A DNA stretch of 64,000 nucleotides from assembly GCF_002575655.3 (NCBI RefSeq), contig NC_053038.3, positions 143,980,885 through 144,044,884 on the forward strand, given 5' to 3'. Made by a program: the position numbers and the translations under genes. This stretch comes from Aegilops tauschii subsp. strangulata. Taxonomy: Eukaryota; Streptophyta; Magnoliopsida; Poales; Poaceae. The notes below the pieces were generated by a model, which saw nothing but the letters and a program-made list of their open reading frames with translations, did not search any database and had not been told where the DNA came from. Positions 11,061 to 23,130 of this stretch are shown here, piece after piece. Each line of letters opens with the position of its first letter. The first letter of the stretch is position 1.

Positions 11061-12377
11061 GCGCACGGAGCGCTCCCTCCATACAGAAGATCATTCTACG
11101 GCTACTTCAGCCGAAGTACACAGCGGCCTTATCAAACCGCATACCTCGTCGGCCATTAAGCCGCCGGTCTCCATTCAACAGGACCGATCAATGTCAAAGC
11201 TGGATTAGCAGTTCGGCCTCCGCCGTTCACCGCATATACCTGTGGAGTTTGTACCGCAGGTGGACTTACAAGCACTCCCATCACCCCCTTTTTTCAAACT
11301 ACTTTCTTTTTTTACCACAGGTGGCTCAAAGGCTGGTCATCTCGCGGACTCTATCGGAGTTCGGGTTCGTACATTCTCCCAAGGGCTATTCCTGTTAGAG
11401 AGCCCCTTCACCAAGGAAAGACGGTGCAGACGTGCGACAAGAGGCTCAAAATAACTTTTCGTAGACCGCACTCTCTAGTTTCGAGCCTGTAAAGTGCCTT
11501 TTTCCTCAGCCTTTGACCCTTGGCATGTCAAATAGCTGGGGTTGTGGCGTTATTATCTGTAAAATGACGATTGGCATATCACTTAGGTTCCAGTGAACAT
11601 AATCTGTATTCAGTATTCACTTTTATTCTAAAGAACTGAATTTTGCTCCTTTGGTTGTTTCACACACGCACCCCGACATAACTTGCCAGGGGCTCGGTAT
11701 GGGAACAAAATGAGTTGCCAACAAAGTCTGAGCAGCTTATAGCATACTTCGGCGTCGCGAGTTTGGCCTTATATGCATCAGCTCCGAATCATGTCTTGGG
11801 TCAATTGTTGGGTTGCCCGGCTCCTGTGCTTACTACCTTACGTTCCGCTCTATCGGCTAGGGTAGTAATGGGAGAACTACTACGATTGTGTTTCCGGTTC
11901 ATCTGGTCAAGCACCTCAGTAGAGAAAGCCAAAAACTGACTATCATGATGCGGCGAGAGCTGGTCAACCACTCGATGACTTATCGGAATCTTTCGTGATT
12001 CCCTCCGTATTACACGAAGGACCTTTCTTCAGGTCATACATGTAATGCACCGTGTTGGGATAACTGCGTACATACCAGGGGCTATATCGTAGACCCACTG
12101 TAAAACTCCTATGGCTAAGTGAAAGTGTTAACGCCCTATAGTCCGATTGCCTAGTTCGCCGTATTGACACCTCCTTCATGGACCAAGAGGTTGGGTTAAG
12201 AGTGATCAAATGCTTTTCCAAACACCCCCGTATTTTCTACGAGGGGGCTGAAGCCGACCACTGGAAAACTTTCAGATTGTACAAAAACGACCGCACAGGA
12301 GGAACCAAAGCTTTTAGGCAAAACTAAGAAATAGATTTATTATATCATAATATTGTCCTTTACAATTTCAATACATT
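11061..12377. other. Non-coding middle of the Fatima-like element
   Basis: This lies between the end of gag and the 3' end of the antisense gene. No pol motifs are visible in any frame. It may hold the convergent transcript ends of the sense and antisense units. Confidence 0.5.
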
Positions 12378-15300
12378 TCATTCGAATATCATGTCCTTTG
12401 AGCACTGACCCTCTATCAAGCGGGCACCCTCTAAGACATCCTCAAAATAATGCTCTGGTGCGTGATGGTCCTTGCCCTTGGGTGGACTCTTCGTTGCAAC
12501 GCCGGTGGCCTTCATCTTCGCGCAGTATGTCTTGACATGGGCAAAGGCCATCCATGCACCTTCAATGCACGTTGACCGCTTAACGGCGTCGATACGCGGC
12601 ACTGCATCAACAAGTCCCTGCACCAAACAGAAATAACTATCCGGAATTGGCTCGGTCGGCCACAGCCGGTCAACGACGTCCTTCATGGCAGATTCAGATA
12701 TCTTTTGGAGCTCTTCCAATTGGGCCATCTATTCGTTTAGCAATAGTGGACACTTCGGCATGCTCAACTCCGACCAGAACAGCTTCTCTGTCGCACGTCC
12801 TTCTTGCGCTTGGAAAAACTGCGTCGCATCGGAGACACTCTTCGACAAGTCCAACCACGCGTCTGGAGAACTCCACACTTGATTAAGCGGGGCATAATTC
12901 GGATCGGCGAACTTAGTTTGTAATAAAAAGGGCTTAGCAGCCGCGATCTCCCCAGCTTGCCGGATCTCCTCCCGGGCCGCTCTAGACTCGGACCGCGCCT
13001 CTCTCGCCTCTCGTAAGGCCTTGTCAAGATCAGCCGTTCTGGCTTTATTATCCTTCTCAAGAAATTCGCAGCGGTTAGCGGCATCCTTCAGATCAAGCGC
13101 CATCGTAGATACTCTCTCCTCGTATTGGCGCCGAGCAGCCTGTTCGGCCTTTAACTCTGCAGATGCCTTTTCAGCAGCCGCATTACTAATCCGGGCCTTC
13201 TCCTTGGCCCGGGCTAGCTCAGCCCGAAGGATCTCAACTGCGGCGGCACCATCTGCAGTCATGCATATCTCAGTATACAATTCTTAGCGTCATGCTTATA
13301 TTATAAACATGTGCATGTAATGACTTCCCCAAAGACATACCTTGCGCCTTGTCAAGCCGTCTATTGATAAGCGTGATGTCATCATCCGCCGCATCAAGCT
13401 TCCGCTGCAGATCTGCAACTTCTATAGTTCGGGCAGTCGCTAGGGAGGTAACAGCCTGTGTGCCAATTAATCAAATTATTTCCTGGGCATATCCTTTTTG
13501 ATCCTCTGATCGCCTCCCTTGGGAAGCCCATCAGAGTCTCAGGGGCTACTACCTATACACAGGTGCATTTTGCGAATAAAGCACAATCAAAAATATTACA
13601 TTACAAACCTCAAAGCCTCTTAGCAGGCTCGTGAAGGCTACATTCAATCCGCTTTTCGTGGATAGAACCCTTTCAACCACCGTACCCATCAAGGTACGAT
13701 GTTCCTCTGAGGCGGACGCCTGCCGCAGCATGTTCGTCAATATATCCGGCGCTTCTGGATCCCCGGAAGCTGCTATAGGAGTACGGCCTCCCTTCGAAGG
13801 GATCCGTTTATTCGTCCCTAGAGTCGTCTCCGGCTGTAAACCGGACAGTTCGGGGCCTTTATTGTTGGCCCCCGGACCCTGGGCAACCGAAGTATCACCT
13901 TTGGGTAATGTCTTCATCATCCCTCGCACCACTTGTTAATCAGGAGAGACCCTCTGGGACGACACCTCGAAGTCGTCCGCCCTATTGGGTGAGGAGGCCG
14001 GTGGAGGCGTCTAGCTTTCCATCATCACCGGGAGAATATCCCCCGAGGAAGAGCATTGTTGAAGAAGACTATATGCCGAGCTGCAAAAACATATATTCTA
14101 GATGTTACCTTTGTAACAGGAAAGGAACGAGATATGTTTAAAACACCCATGTTCACTTACGATTTGGCTAAAGGCTTGTCCTCACTGTGGGACTGTGCGA
14201 TGACGTCGTCCTCCAAGCCCGAGCCGCCCGACAGGGGCATCTTGCCTCTCTTAGGAGCCTTTTCCTCCCAACCTTCGGAGGCGGCCCTTTTCTTACCATG
14301 GGGAGAAGGGATGTTGGCTTCTCCTTCACTTTTGTCTTCGGGCGGGGGAACTTTGATCTCCCCAGACACAGTGTCTGATATACCTTCGGAATGGAGGCCA
14401 CCTTTGGTTTTCCCACTCTCCGCCTTGTCCTCCTTCACGGGCACCTAGTACGGTGCCGGGGCCAGTATCCTCGTTAGCACGAGATCTGCTGACTCTTCGG
14501 GAAGGGGGGCCGAACACCTAATTCGCTCCGCTTTCTTTATCCAACTCTGGAAGAAGATAGTTTGCTCAGTATCGTATTACGGGATACTTAACTAAGAATA
14601 GTTCGGGAGTCAAGCGCTTACCGAAGTATCCGGATGGTTGCAGTCGAGGCTGATGTCCTCGGTGGTGTCCGGCCACTGTTTTCGTTTCCCGAAAAACAAC
14701 TTCCACATTCCTTTGTGCGTAGTGCCGAAGAAGTGTTGGAGGGTCCGTGGTCCTTCCGGATTGAACTCCCATATACGGAGAGGTCGTCGCTGGCATGGCA
14801 GGGCCCGCGGACTAGCATTACTTGAATCACGTTGATAAGATCGATGTCCTTCTCAAGGAGGCTCCAGATGCGGCTCTGTAGAGTCTGCACTTCGTCAACT
14901 GATCCCCAGTCCATCCCCTTATTAATCCATGATGCAAGCTATAACGGAGGGCCAGATCGGAACGTAGGTATAGCTGCCCACTTGGTATCGCGGGGTTCAG
15001 TGACGTAGAACCACTCCCGCTGCCATAGGTTGGAAGTTTCGGTGAAAGAGCCTTTTGGCCAGAGAGTATTGGTAAGCTTGCTCACTATAGCGCCACCACA
15101 CTCCGCTTGTTTCCCGTCGACTACCTTCGGCTTCACACTAAAGCTCTTGAGCCATAAGCCGAAGTGTGGGGGCATACAGAGGAATGCCTCGCACGTGATA
15201 ATGAATGCCCAGACGTGAAGAAAAGAATCTGGGGCTAGATCATGAAAATCTAGTCCGTAATAAAACATGAGCCCCCGGACGAAGGGATGAAGAGCGAATC

Positions 15301-15490
15301 CTAGCCCTCGGAGGAAGTGGGAGATGAATACGACCCTCTCGCCGGATCTGGGAGTAGGAATAACCTGTCCTTGAGCAGGAAGCCTGTGGGGGATCTCCGC
15401 GGTCAGGTATCTGGCCGCCCGGAGCTTCGCAATGTCCTCCTCAGTAACAGAGGAAGTCACCCACCGGCCCTATGGGCTGGGTCCGGACAT
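12378..15490 (-). pseudogene. Antisense spliced gene with putative gypsy-type transposon domain (Transposase_28-like) and coiled coil
   Basis: Five exons are predicted on the strand opposite to gag: 15490-14622, 14546-14161, 14080-13609, 13455-13341 and 13252-12378. The four introns are 14621-14547, 14160-14081, 13608-13456 and 13340-13253. All are GT...AG and 75-153 bp long; donors include GTAAGT and GTATGT. Exon 1 carries HFLRGLGFALHPFVRGLMFY, FGLWLKSFSVKPK and the spacing of the PF04195-like domain. Exons 4-5 form a long Ala/Glu/Arg coiled coil, then a conserved-looking tail (YFCLVQGLVDAVPRIDAV, AWMAFAHVKTYCAKM). In-frame stops at 15472-15470, 14941-14939 and 12731-12729 break it. Extra antisense ORFs of this kind are known in plant Ty3/gypsy (Tat-type) elements. 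Its role is unknown. Exon borders are my reading of splice consensus, not transcript evidence. Confidence 0.7.
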
Positions 15491-16029
15491 GATTGGGAAG
15501 CTTGATGCAATGAAGTTGAACCTTGGGTGCTGGAACTCGAGGTTGGAAGGGCTGAGGAGAGGGTTGGTGTAAAAGAAAGAGACGGCCCTTGGCTCCTTTA
15601 TAAAGGCAACGGATATTGAACGCCTCCTCCTAAGCCTGGAAACCTGCCTATTCCTAAGGAATCATGCCAACGGGACGGTTGGGTTACCCATGCCCGTATT
15701 AATGAGAATCCCGCAATAAGGGGACACGATCTCTACTTCGACAAGACGTGCCAATAAAAACCGCGTCTCGAAACATGGAACGGCGGGACAAGAAACGGTT
15801 CGAAATAATGACCGGGCAGAGATGATGTCACATTACAAAAAGTTGTCAGCAGATTGGACTCGTGAAATATTATACTCTCTGCAGTTGTGTGTGGTACTAG
15901 TGTTGCAGATCTGGACACGTTCGTTGCGTCCGAAGACTCGGAGTATTAGGAGAGGGGAACCCGCCTTGCAATGCCGAAGACAATCTGCACGCCGGACACC
16001 TCGTCATTGAAGCCTCGTTCACGGGCTAC

Positions 16030-16510
16030 TGAGGGAGTCCTGGACTAAGGGGTCCTCGGGCGTCCGGCCTGTTGGACATGGGCCGGACTGATGGGTTGTG
16101 AAGATACAAAGACCGAAGACTCTACCCGTGTCCGGATGGGACTCTCCTTGGCGTGGAAGGCAAGCTTGGCGACCAAATATGAAGATTCCTTTCTCTGTAA
16201 CCGACTTTGTGTAACCCTAGTCCCCTCCGGTGTCTATATAAACCGGAGGGCTAGGTCCATAGAGGCGAATAATCATGATCATAGTCATACAGGCTAGACT
16301 TCTAGGGTTTTAGCCATTACGATCTCGTGGAAGATCAACTCTTGTAATACTCATATTCATCAAGATCAAGCGAGCAGGAAGTTGGGTATTACCTCCATAG
16401 AGAGGGCCCGAACCTGGGTAAACATTGTGTCCCCTATATCCTGTTACCATCGACCCTAGATGCACAATTCGGGACCCCCTACCCGAGATCCGCCGGTTTT
16501 GACACCGACA
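16030..16510 (+). repeat. 3' LTR of the Fatima-like element
   Basis: 481 bp, pairs with 7880-8360. It follows the purine-rich ACGGGCTAC and is followed by the second ACGCG duplication. The TATA box is at 16235-16242. Confidence 0.93.
16223..16250 (+). promoter_or_regulatory. 3' LTR copy of the TATA/inverted-repeat core
   Basis: Identical in arms and TATA box to 8073-8100, although the LTRs as a whole differ by about 5%. Confidence 0.55.
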
Positions 16511-16515
16511 ACGCG

Positions 16516-17330
16516 TCAGTGCTATACAAACGGTTTTTAACCCCTTTCCGCGACGACGTTTGGAACTGTCGCCAAGTGAGTGTGGGAAATAGGGGGTCCT
16601 TCCCACATCACCCAGAAACCGTCAGGGATATGCCCTCCTGGCACACACAGTCGGCAAAATGAGGTCGTGTGCGACCAGCGAGCGCTCAAGTATGGTTATA
16701 TGTATAGTAGAGCTAAAAATACAATTATACAGGTGAAGTTGTTTCCGGTCGCAAGTACATCACACACAGTCAGTCCTCGCTAAAAGTTTCCGTTTGTATG
16801 TACATCCCACACAGTCGCTCCAAGGAAAACGTTTCTGTTCGCAGGTACATCACACACAATTTTCCCTGTTAAATCATTTGTGATAGCGTTGCCATTGCAC
16901 ACGATATTAACAAATTTATCGTTTGCGTTATTGAATGCATCACACATGGTGCGTAGAAGAAACTGTGTGGCAAAGGCTATCCATCAAACACAGTTTTTAT
17001 GTGGTAAACATTTGCGCAAGGTGGCCTCACGCAAATAGCTTTCAAGAGGATGTCGTATGTGAAGTGGAGATTGATCGCACACGTAGTGGATCCTAGAAAC
17101 GTGTCTGATCTCCACGTCTATCGCAGATGTTTCACTTTCGCAAACCATGTGAAGTGTAATCCCTAATATAAAAATTACATGTTTTGAATTTGAAAGTAGG
17201 CAATCACTTATTTCATATCTAACCATGTTTATTACAAATATAGGTTCAACCATGAATTCACAATTCGATGCACAGGTACATATATTGAATAACTACAGAA
17301 GCACCAAGTAAAGAATGATGAACCAGAGTT
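16516..17330. repeat. Left subterminal region of the CACTA element
   Basis: Degenerate units of about 55 bp built on GTACATCACACACAGTC and GTTTCTGTTCGC occur at about 16735-16870. Looser CACACA/GTTT phrases continue to about 17150. Subterminal repeats like these bind the CACTA-encoded accessory protein in known systems. The opposite end (27597-28060) has similar wording. No open frame of interest is present. Confidence 0.6.
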
Positions 17331-17333
17331 GTA

Positions 17334-17859
17334 CTAAAGACTATAAAGAGAGAGGCGAAAGACATTCTGGTTGCTGGAGAAGGTGAAGCGGAATGCCCAT
17401 ATTGTGCCCTCCTCCATGCATAATGCGCGCACGACCCTAGGCCAACCCCTTATGATGGATGCCCGTCCATCCTTCGCTGTCTTTGTTACGACTTCTCGAT
17501 GCTCATTGTAGTCTGGATAAAATACTTTAACCTTCATTGTGTGTCCACCAATCATGTACTTTGCGAGGTAATCTTGAGTGAACTGCTTCAGGAACCACTG
17601 CGAACGAAAAGATTTAGACATTGTTGTCTAACAACTCATTATGGGCAGTAAAAAGAGAAGGCTGCAGAGTTTGTGGTTACCATCCTACAGCTCACTTTTG
17701 TGTTGGATAGAGCATAAGCAAATAATTTGCTTGCCATCATTCATATCTTTTTGCTAATAATCCTTATTAGTTTCCTCACTTGATGCTTGTTCATGAATAT
17801 CTCAATGCCCCATACGCAAAAAGGGTCTATGGGTGGATCCTTGCCAAGGGCATATGTAC
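17334..17859 (-). pseudogene. B3-domain-like gene remnant carried by the CACTA element
   Basis: The 3' exon (about 17627-17334) encodes a near-complete B3-like fold: WFLKQFTQDYLAKYMIGG at the start, DGRASIIRGWPRVVRA in the middle and FRLSLYSL at the end (95 codons from ATG 17621). B3 domains bind DNA in plant transcription factors. An upstream exon (about 17859-17681) has good splice borders (TGTAG before it, GTAACC after it) and encodes GKDPPIDPFCVWGIEIFMNK. It contains a TGA after SKKI, so the gene is broken. The intron would be 17680-17628. It lies on the minus strand like the other CACTA genes. It could be a captured host gene or a long-standing CACTA passenger. The domain call rests on motif spacing only. 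Confidence 0.55.
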
Positions 17860-18429
17860 CTACAAGCAACAAGTCAATATTAGAAGCTAACAAGTGTCCA
17901 TGCCTAGATCTATATGCACTACATTATGGAACGACGGGGGGAGTACAAGCCGAGGGATGAAGCTAAATTCGGCGGAAAATGGTGGCCACTCCCGTTGTTG
18001 TCATGCATAAGTAGTGGAAAGGCATGATAAGTACATCAACTTTAACATCAAACAAATATAGCAAAGGTAAACAACATCATCTCCCAATGATAGCTTGAAT
18101 GTGTTGGTTTCAGCATGTTGTTAAGTCAGATATAAAATGGAAGGCAATGTTACCGACAGCAGGCTTAACAGCCATCAAATATTGCAATTCAAACTGGTAT
18201 TGTTGAAAATGAATAGAACGTAGGTAATGCTTAAACATAACACTGGATAAATGTGTAAAACTTAAATAAAGGGCATGTGTTAACTACACCAGGCATAACT
18301 GGAACCAAATATAGCCATTCAAACTGGTATTGATGTAGTCGAGCGGCACAATTCTGACTTGCACATAATGAACAACACATCGTGAATGACTGAAATAAAC
18401 AAGGCATAAATGATCAGTATGACAACCAA
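17860..18429. other. CACTA interior, no gene seen
   Basis: AT-rich. The phrase ATTCAAACTGGTATTG occurs twice (about 18187 and 18318), and CAAATATAGCCATT recurs. This leads into the 67-bp array that follows. Confidence 0.4.
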
Positions 18430-18790
18430 ATATAGCCATTGAAAACTGGACAGAGTCTCACTTCAACCAACCTAACAAGCAAATACAGATAAACAGGGCA
18501 TATCCTTGAAAACTGGACAAATGCTCACTGCAACCAACCTAACAAGCAGATACAGATAAACAAGGCATCTGCTTGAAAACTGGACAAAAAATGCTAAAAA
18601 AATGCAACCTAACAACCAAATACAAATAAACAAGGCATCTGCTTGATAACTGGACAAATGCTCACTGCAGCCAAACTAAGAACCAAATACATATAAACAA
18701 GGCATCTGCTCGATAACTGGAAAAATGCTCACTTCAACCAACCTAACAACCAAATATAGATAAACAAGGCATCTACTCACTATAAACAAC
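18430..18790. repeat. 67-bp tandem repeat, about five units
   Basis: The anchor GGCAT(A/C)T appears at 18497, 18564, 18634, 18701 and 18768, spacings of 67, 70, 67 and 67 bp. Each unit contains AACTGGACAAATGCTCACT and AACCAAATA(C/T)A. Units are degenerate at about 10-20%. Confidence 0.85.
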
Positions 18791-18985
18791 CAAATATAGC
18801 CATTTGTGAAACTGAAGTGCAAAATTCATACTTAAACATCACATAGCCCTATTGAACAATACATTTTTGCATACCTGAAATAATTAAACATGACACAGTT
18901 AAAGCACCACACGGCAAATGCTACTACAAAAAAGGGTACGGGTTGGCAAGCTAGAAAATGTAAGATTTGCTGATAGGATGTTGTC

Positions 18986-19644
18986 TCACATTTCATGGAC
19001 GGGATCCTTCCAGTTGGAAGAGCACAAACCCATGGTGCGCTCTCTGATGTCACAGATGGGTTGTTTCACCTTGGGAGAACCTTCGTGGGTGCCCTCCTCA
19101 TGGTCGTGGTCGTGGTCGATGAGATCTGACTTGGTAATTGAGGATCCCAAGCCGCCTCCGTAGAATGTGTCCTTCAGAAATGACAAAATGGGCTCGATGG
19201 CATATAAGGATTGCAAATCCTTGACCGCTTGGCAGAGGAGATCAGCGGCAGCGCCGTCGAAGAGATTGACAATGGTTGAACCAGAGGGTTGGGGATGGAC
19301 CACTTAACCTGTGACATGGCCCGCGTCAAGTCGTCACTGTGGATGAGCTTGATGTCGTAGCCAGCTTTCCCGAGATACAGTAATACGCTAGCCTGCTGAC
19401 ATGAAGCCTTCGGCATGGCAACATAGTCAACGTCTTCGCCGGCTTCTGCGGTGACGTGTTGCTCCAGGATCGACAGGTCGGGGCGAATGGCAGCCACCTC
19501 GCAAACGTCCGACGGAGAGGCCATGATAAACCTCTTCTTGGTCGAACACTCGTTGGGCTCCTCGGGATACGTGGTCGAGCTTAGGCTATGACATTCTGGA
19601 GCAGGGGATGTGGATCTGGCGGGGAGGGACACCGCATGCCTCAT
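18986..19644 (-). pseudogene. Unrecognised minus-strand gene in the CACTA element
   Basis: Two overlapping open frames read in series: 19644-19174, and in another frame 19303-18986. The first begins MRHAVSLPARS and includes SDVCEVAAIRPDLSILEQHV and GKAGYDIKLIHSDDLTRAM. The second includes GSTIVNLFDGAAADLL and a short His/Asp-rich run. The switch near 19295 could be a frameshift or an intron (CACAG precedes the second frame). No known domain is apparent. It shares strand with the B3-like remnant downstream. The coding-like composition and unbroken length support a real ancestor, but the function is unknown. Confidence 0.5.
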
Positions 19645-20197
19645 CTAAAAACTCAGGGGAGTGGGGCCACGGTATGGGAATCGCTGGGTAACCTGAACTT
19701 TATTATCTATGCTAGGAGGAATGGGTAGACCGGCAGGGGCTGGCGGTGGCGCCGGTGGTGGCCGCGCGCTAGGGTTCGAGGGGGGAGGGGCCCGGGTGGG
19801 GGACTATGGAGGGGGGTGTTTGAGGATACGCCGCGGCTATTGAAAATTTTAGTAATGGTGGGTGGAGATGGTGGTGGACGAGGGAGGGCGACGGTTAAAA
19901 TGCCTCGGCTACTACAATTTTACTATAAGGTCGGTGCTGGAGGAGTGTGGGCGATGGTTTAAGTACGGCGGCTACTATAATTTGGGTAAAGGAATTGATG
20001 CGGGGCGGGAGTGCCCAAGATCGCGCACGGTCCAATAACAATATGCATGTATGATAATAAGGAAAAGTGGCGGAACCGCAGATTTTTGCAACGCTCAAGG
20101 CGGGTAGTTTGTTTTTATATTTCTAGCTAGCTGGTCTATCGCACACGGTTCGTCCTAATTTCCAAATAAACTTACCCGCCTTTAGCTTGTGCAGGTG
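19645..20197. other. CACTA interior, no gene seen
   Basis: A G-rich segment (19720-19960) is followed by a bridge into the 76-bp array. No coding signal was recognised. It may be promoter or leader of the minus-strand gene at 18986-19644. Confidence 0.35.
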
Positions 20198-20460
20198 GTG
20201 ATTTTACAGTGCACTTGCATCGCAGACGGTTAAGCCAGTACCTCCACCCTTTGCTTGCGCTTGCGCGGTCGTGGTGATTTTATAGCACACTTGCATCGCA
20301 CACGGTTAAGCCAGTACCTCCACCCTTTGCTCGCGCTTGTGCGGTTGTGGTGATTTTACAGTGCACTTGCATCGCACACGGTTGAGCCAGTACCTCCACC
20401 TTCGCTCGCGCTTGCGCAGTCGTCGTGATTCACAGTGCACTTGCATCGCACACGGTTAAG
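20198..20460. repeat. 76-bp tandem repeat, about 3.5 units
   Basis: GTGATTTT/GTGATTC anchors lie at 20198, 20274, 20350 and 20425. Each unit carries GCACTTGCATCGCACACGGTT and CCAGTACCTCCACC. The CGCACACGG core resembles the subterminal wording of the element, so this may be an internal amplification of a subterminal repeat. Confidence 0.85.
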
Positions 20461-20509
20461 ATATTATACCCGTGTCCTTTGACCGTCCTTAGAGTCTTTG
20501 CGGCAAAAA

Positions 20510-22340
20510 AATGTTAGAGAGGTTCAGAAGACAGCCACACCAGCATGTGGCCCAAATATATATGAGTGAAAAGGGTGGTCTGTGATGTTCAAAATTCCAA
20601 TGCACAACTTTGACCGCGCGGGCCCATGGTTGGGCGCGTTGCCGAAGATCGATGAGAGGGGCCAGAAGTCAAGAACCACCTGGAAGTGGCCAAATATATG
20701 TAGGAATATTGGTGATGTTTAAAACTTTAAATACACAATGCATAACTTTGGTGTCACCTGCCTCGCAAACCCGAAATCACCCTTGGATATATCGATAATG
20801 ACATAATGTCGTAGCTAGCTAGGATGCTTGGCCCACCACCTCCCACTTCATGTCAGTGGGGTGAATGCACGTAATGATCGATACTTTGGTCATACATGCA
20901 TGTCGCCATGACCTACCATAAGACGGACCAATGAATCTATCGTTTGGTCAAACGACAGTTGCTGTTGTCGATAAACCACTTGGGCCAATAGATTGAACCA
21001 TCATAAAAATTGCACGAGAGGGACCACAAAACCAGCACCTCTTGCATGCGGCCCAGAATGATGTACGTTGGGAAGGGGTGATGTGTGTTTTTAATAAAGA
21101 ATAATGTACAATTTAGATGTGGTGCCTACCTCTCGATACAGACAACAACATTGAAGGCAAGGTAGTTAAGGACGAGATACGGAGGGTATGATGTACGTCG
21201 AACCTAGCAATCCGAGCATGTGGGTGGGAATCCCGACAACGCCTGAGCTCGAGCTTTGGTTGAGCGACATGTGACGGTGACCGGCCCTAACACGAACTAG
21301 GAGGAATCCATTCATGGCCAACACATACCCCTCGTTATAGGTTAAAGGGATGATATATATACACTCGGGGAGCCACAGATATGCATGTCGTCACAAAAAA
21401 CCGCACAAGGGAGGCGTGGTCAATCAGAAGACCCCGTATACACTGCATGTGGCCCAAAAATATGTATGGGTACGGTGGTGTGTGATGCGTTTAAATCCCG
21501 AATGCACAACTTTGATGGGCCACCAACTACATTACAAATCAAACACCGTACGCGACTCCAAGCCTGCTTCAATACGTACGATGTTGGTTTCCCAACTTCG
21601 AGGCGGTGGCGGGGGGGGGGGGGTCGTCCCACGCATGCACTCAAACTTTATTTGGTCTAGCATGGGACACATCTATACCCCTATATAGTGTGCGAATAAC
21701 TTTGAAAGTTGGTCGTTGGATGAAGCCAATCTGACCGTACAGAGATGGCAAATCCGAGCACTACTGGCCATTGGATATCATCTCTACATTCCACCAGATT
21801 CTGCCACATGTACAATCTAGAAGACTCCATGGTTGAACTTAAGCATAATGCACAAACCTCAAAACACAAGCACTTCTCCTTTGTTCTAGAATCTTCCATA
21901 TCTTAATTGCCCAAACTTTTTTTTCTAAATGAATTGTCACTTTTTTACTCTATGCTTTACAATGCACAATTCATGAATCTTAAAATAGATTTTTTATAAA
22001 ACTAATTGAGTTTGGATCAGATGAACTATAAGAATTAAACGAACATCTACATCATGCATATATGACTCAAAGCTTACATGCTATAGTGTGGTATTTATTC
22101 ATAATTTGGTTACCAAATCTCATGCGTGCAATGCACGTGTACCTTACTCGTATCAATAGGAAACCATCATGGTCAAACCTTCTCGTTGTTGGGTCAAAGG
22201 GATAGATTGTTTGGGCCCCCCTAATTGTCGGTAATGGATAGTATATATACCTCGGGGAGCCCATAGATATGTGCCGCGTCTATAAGCCGCACAAGGGAGA
22301 CATGCTCGATAAGAACACCTGCCATCTATACCCTGCATGT
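20510..22340. repeat. Degenerate dispersed repeat units in the CACTA interior
   Basis: Related but diverged phrases recur: GCATGTGGCCCAAATATAT (about 20545), a variant near 21048, another near 21440 and GCATGTGACCTAAAAA near 22337. GGGGAGCC...AGATATG followed by CCGCACAAGGGAG occurs near 21365 and 22253. This looks like an old tandem duplication of about 0.4-0.9 kb units. A G-run of about 14 lies near 21610. No gene was recognised. Confidence 0.5.
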
Positions 22341-23130
22341 GACCTAAAAAAGGTTTATATAATCGCCATGACAGGTCAAGTCAATCATTCTTTAATTTTT
22401 TAGAGCAAAAAATAACCCATAAAAACATAGTCTACAAATTAGCAAAACAAGGATCCTAAGGTTTATATAATTGCCATGATAGGTCACTATAGAGATATAT
22501 TATATCTCTATAATGACCGTGTAATGGCATTTAAATGAAGCTTGAGATATGCAACTTCCCACTGGGCCACCCATCCTTGGAGTACTCCAGCCCGAACACG
22601 CTTAACTTATGCGTTCTATTCGACTAGGCTAGCGGATGGGAAGCCGCCCCATGCTTATAGGAATTACCTCCTTGCCATTAAGGCGTTTCACGCTGGTCAC
22701 CCTATGGGACCTACTCCCTTCTATCACACACATTTGTGATTTTAGAAACTGTGTGGGATATTTACATGGCCGGTGTGTCGCCGCTAGCCTTCAATGAGCA
22801 CTGACACTGGTAGCGAGAAAATGAATGGAGAAGAGGCAGAAAACCGATGAGAGGAGTGGCGGGAAACGGTAGCCTGTTTAGAAAACGTAGTAGAGAAGGA
22901 AGCGTGAGCTAGCACGACGCATGCGCACAATGCTTACCTATGTACTGCATGTGCTGTTGAAAGGTCTAAGGGATGCCGTTCAACCTGGGAGCATCCAACG
23001 GTGCACACGTACGATCCGTGGGGTTTGGGTTCTGGCCAATTAGAACGCACGACTCAGATCGCGCGCGCAGCAGGGGGGAGGGGGCATCGACCAGGGTTTG
23101 GTAGGCACACGGCTTTCGTGAGTGAAACCT
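22341..23130. other. CACTA interior, no gene seen
   Basis: GGTTTATATAAT(C/T)GCCATGA(C/T)AGGTCA occurs twice (about 22351 and 22460). No other structure or coding sequence was recognised. Confidence 0.35.

Larger units (their letters stand above)
7880..16510 (+). mobile_element. Complete Ty3/gypsy LTR retrotransposon (Fatima-like), non-autonomous, with antisense gene
   Basis: Two 481-bp LTRs, TGAGGGAGTCC...GACACCGACA, bound an 8631-bp element with a perfect 5-bp target duplication ACGCG (7875-7879 and 16511-16515). The LTRs differ at about 24 positions by hand count (about 5%). With the commonly used grass rate of 1.3e-8 per site per year this gives roughly 2 million years. A broken sense gag occupies 8387-11060. 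No protease, RT or integrase is seen. The second half (12378-15490) holds an antisense spliced gene. The purine-rich stretch ACGGGCTAC just before the 3' LTR is the likely polypurine tract. The Fatima name rests on memory of the LTR and may be a sister family. Confidence 0.9.
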
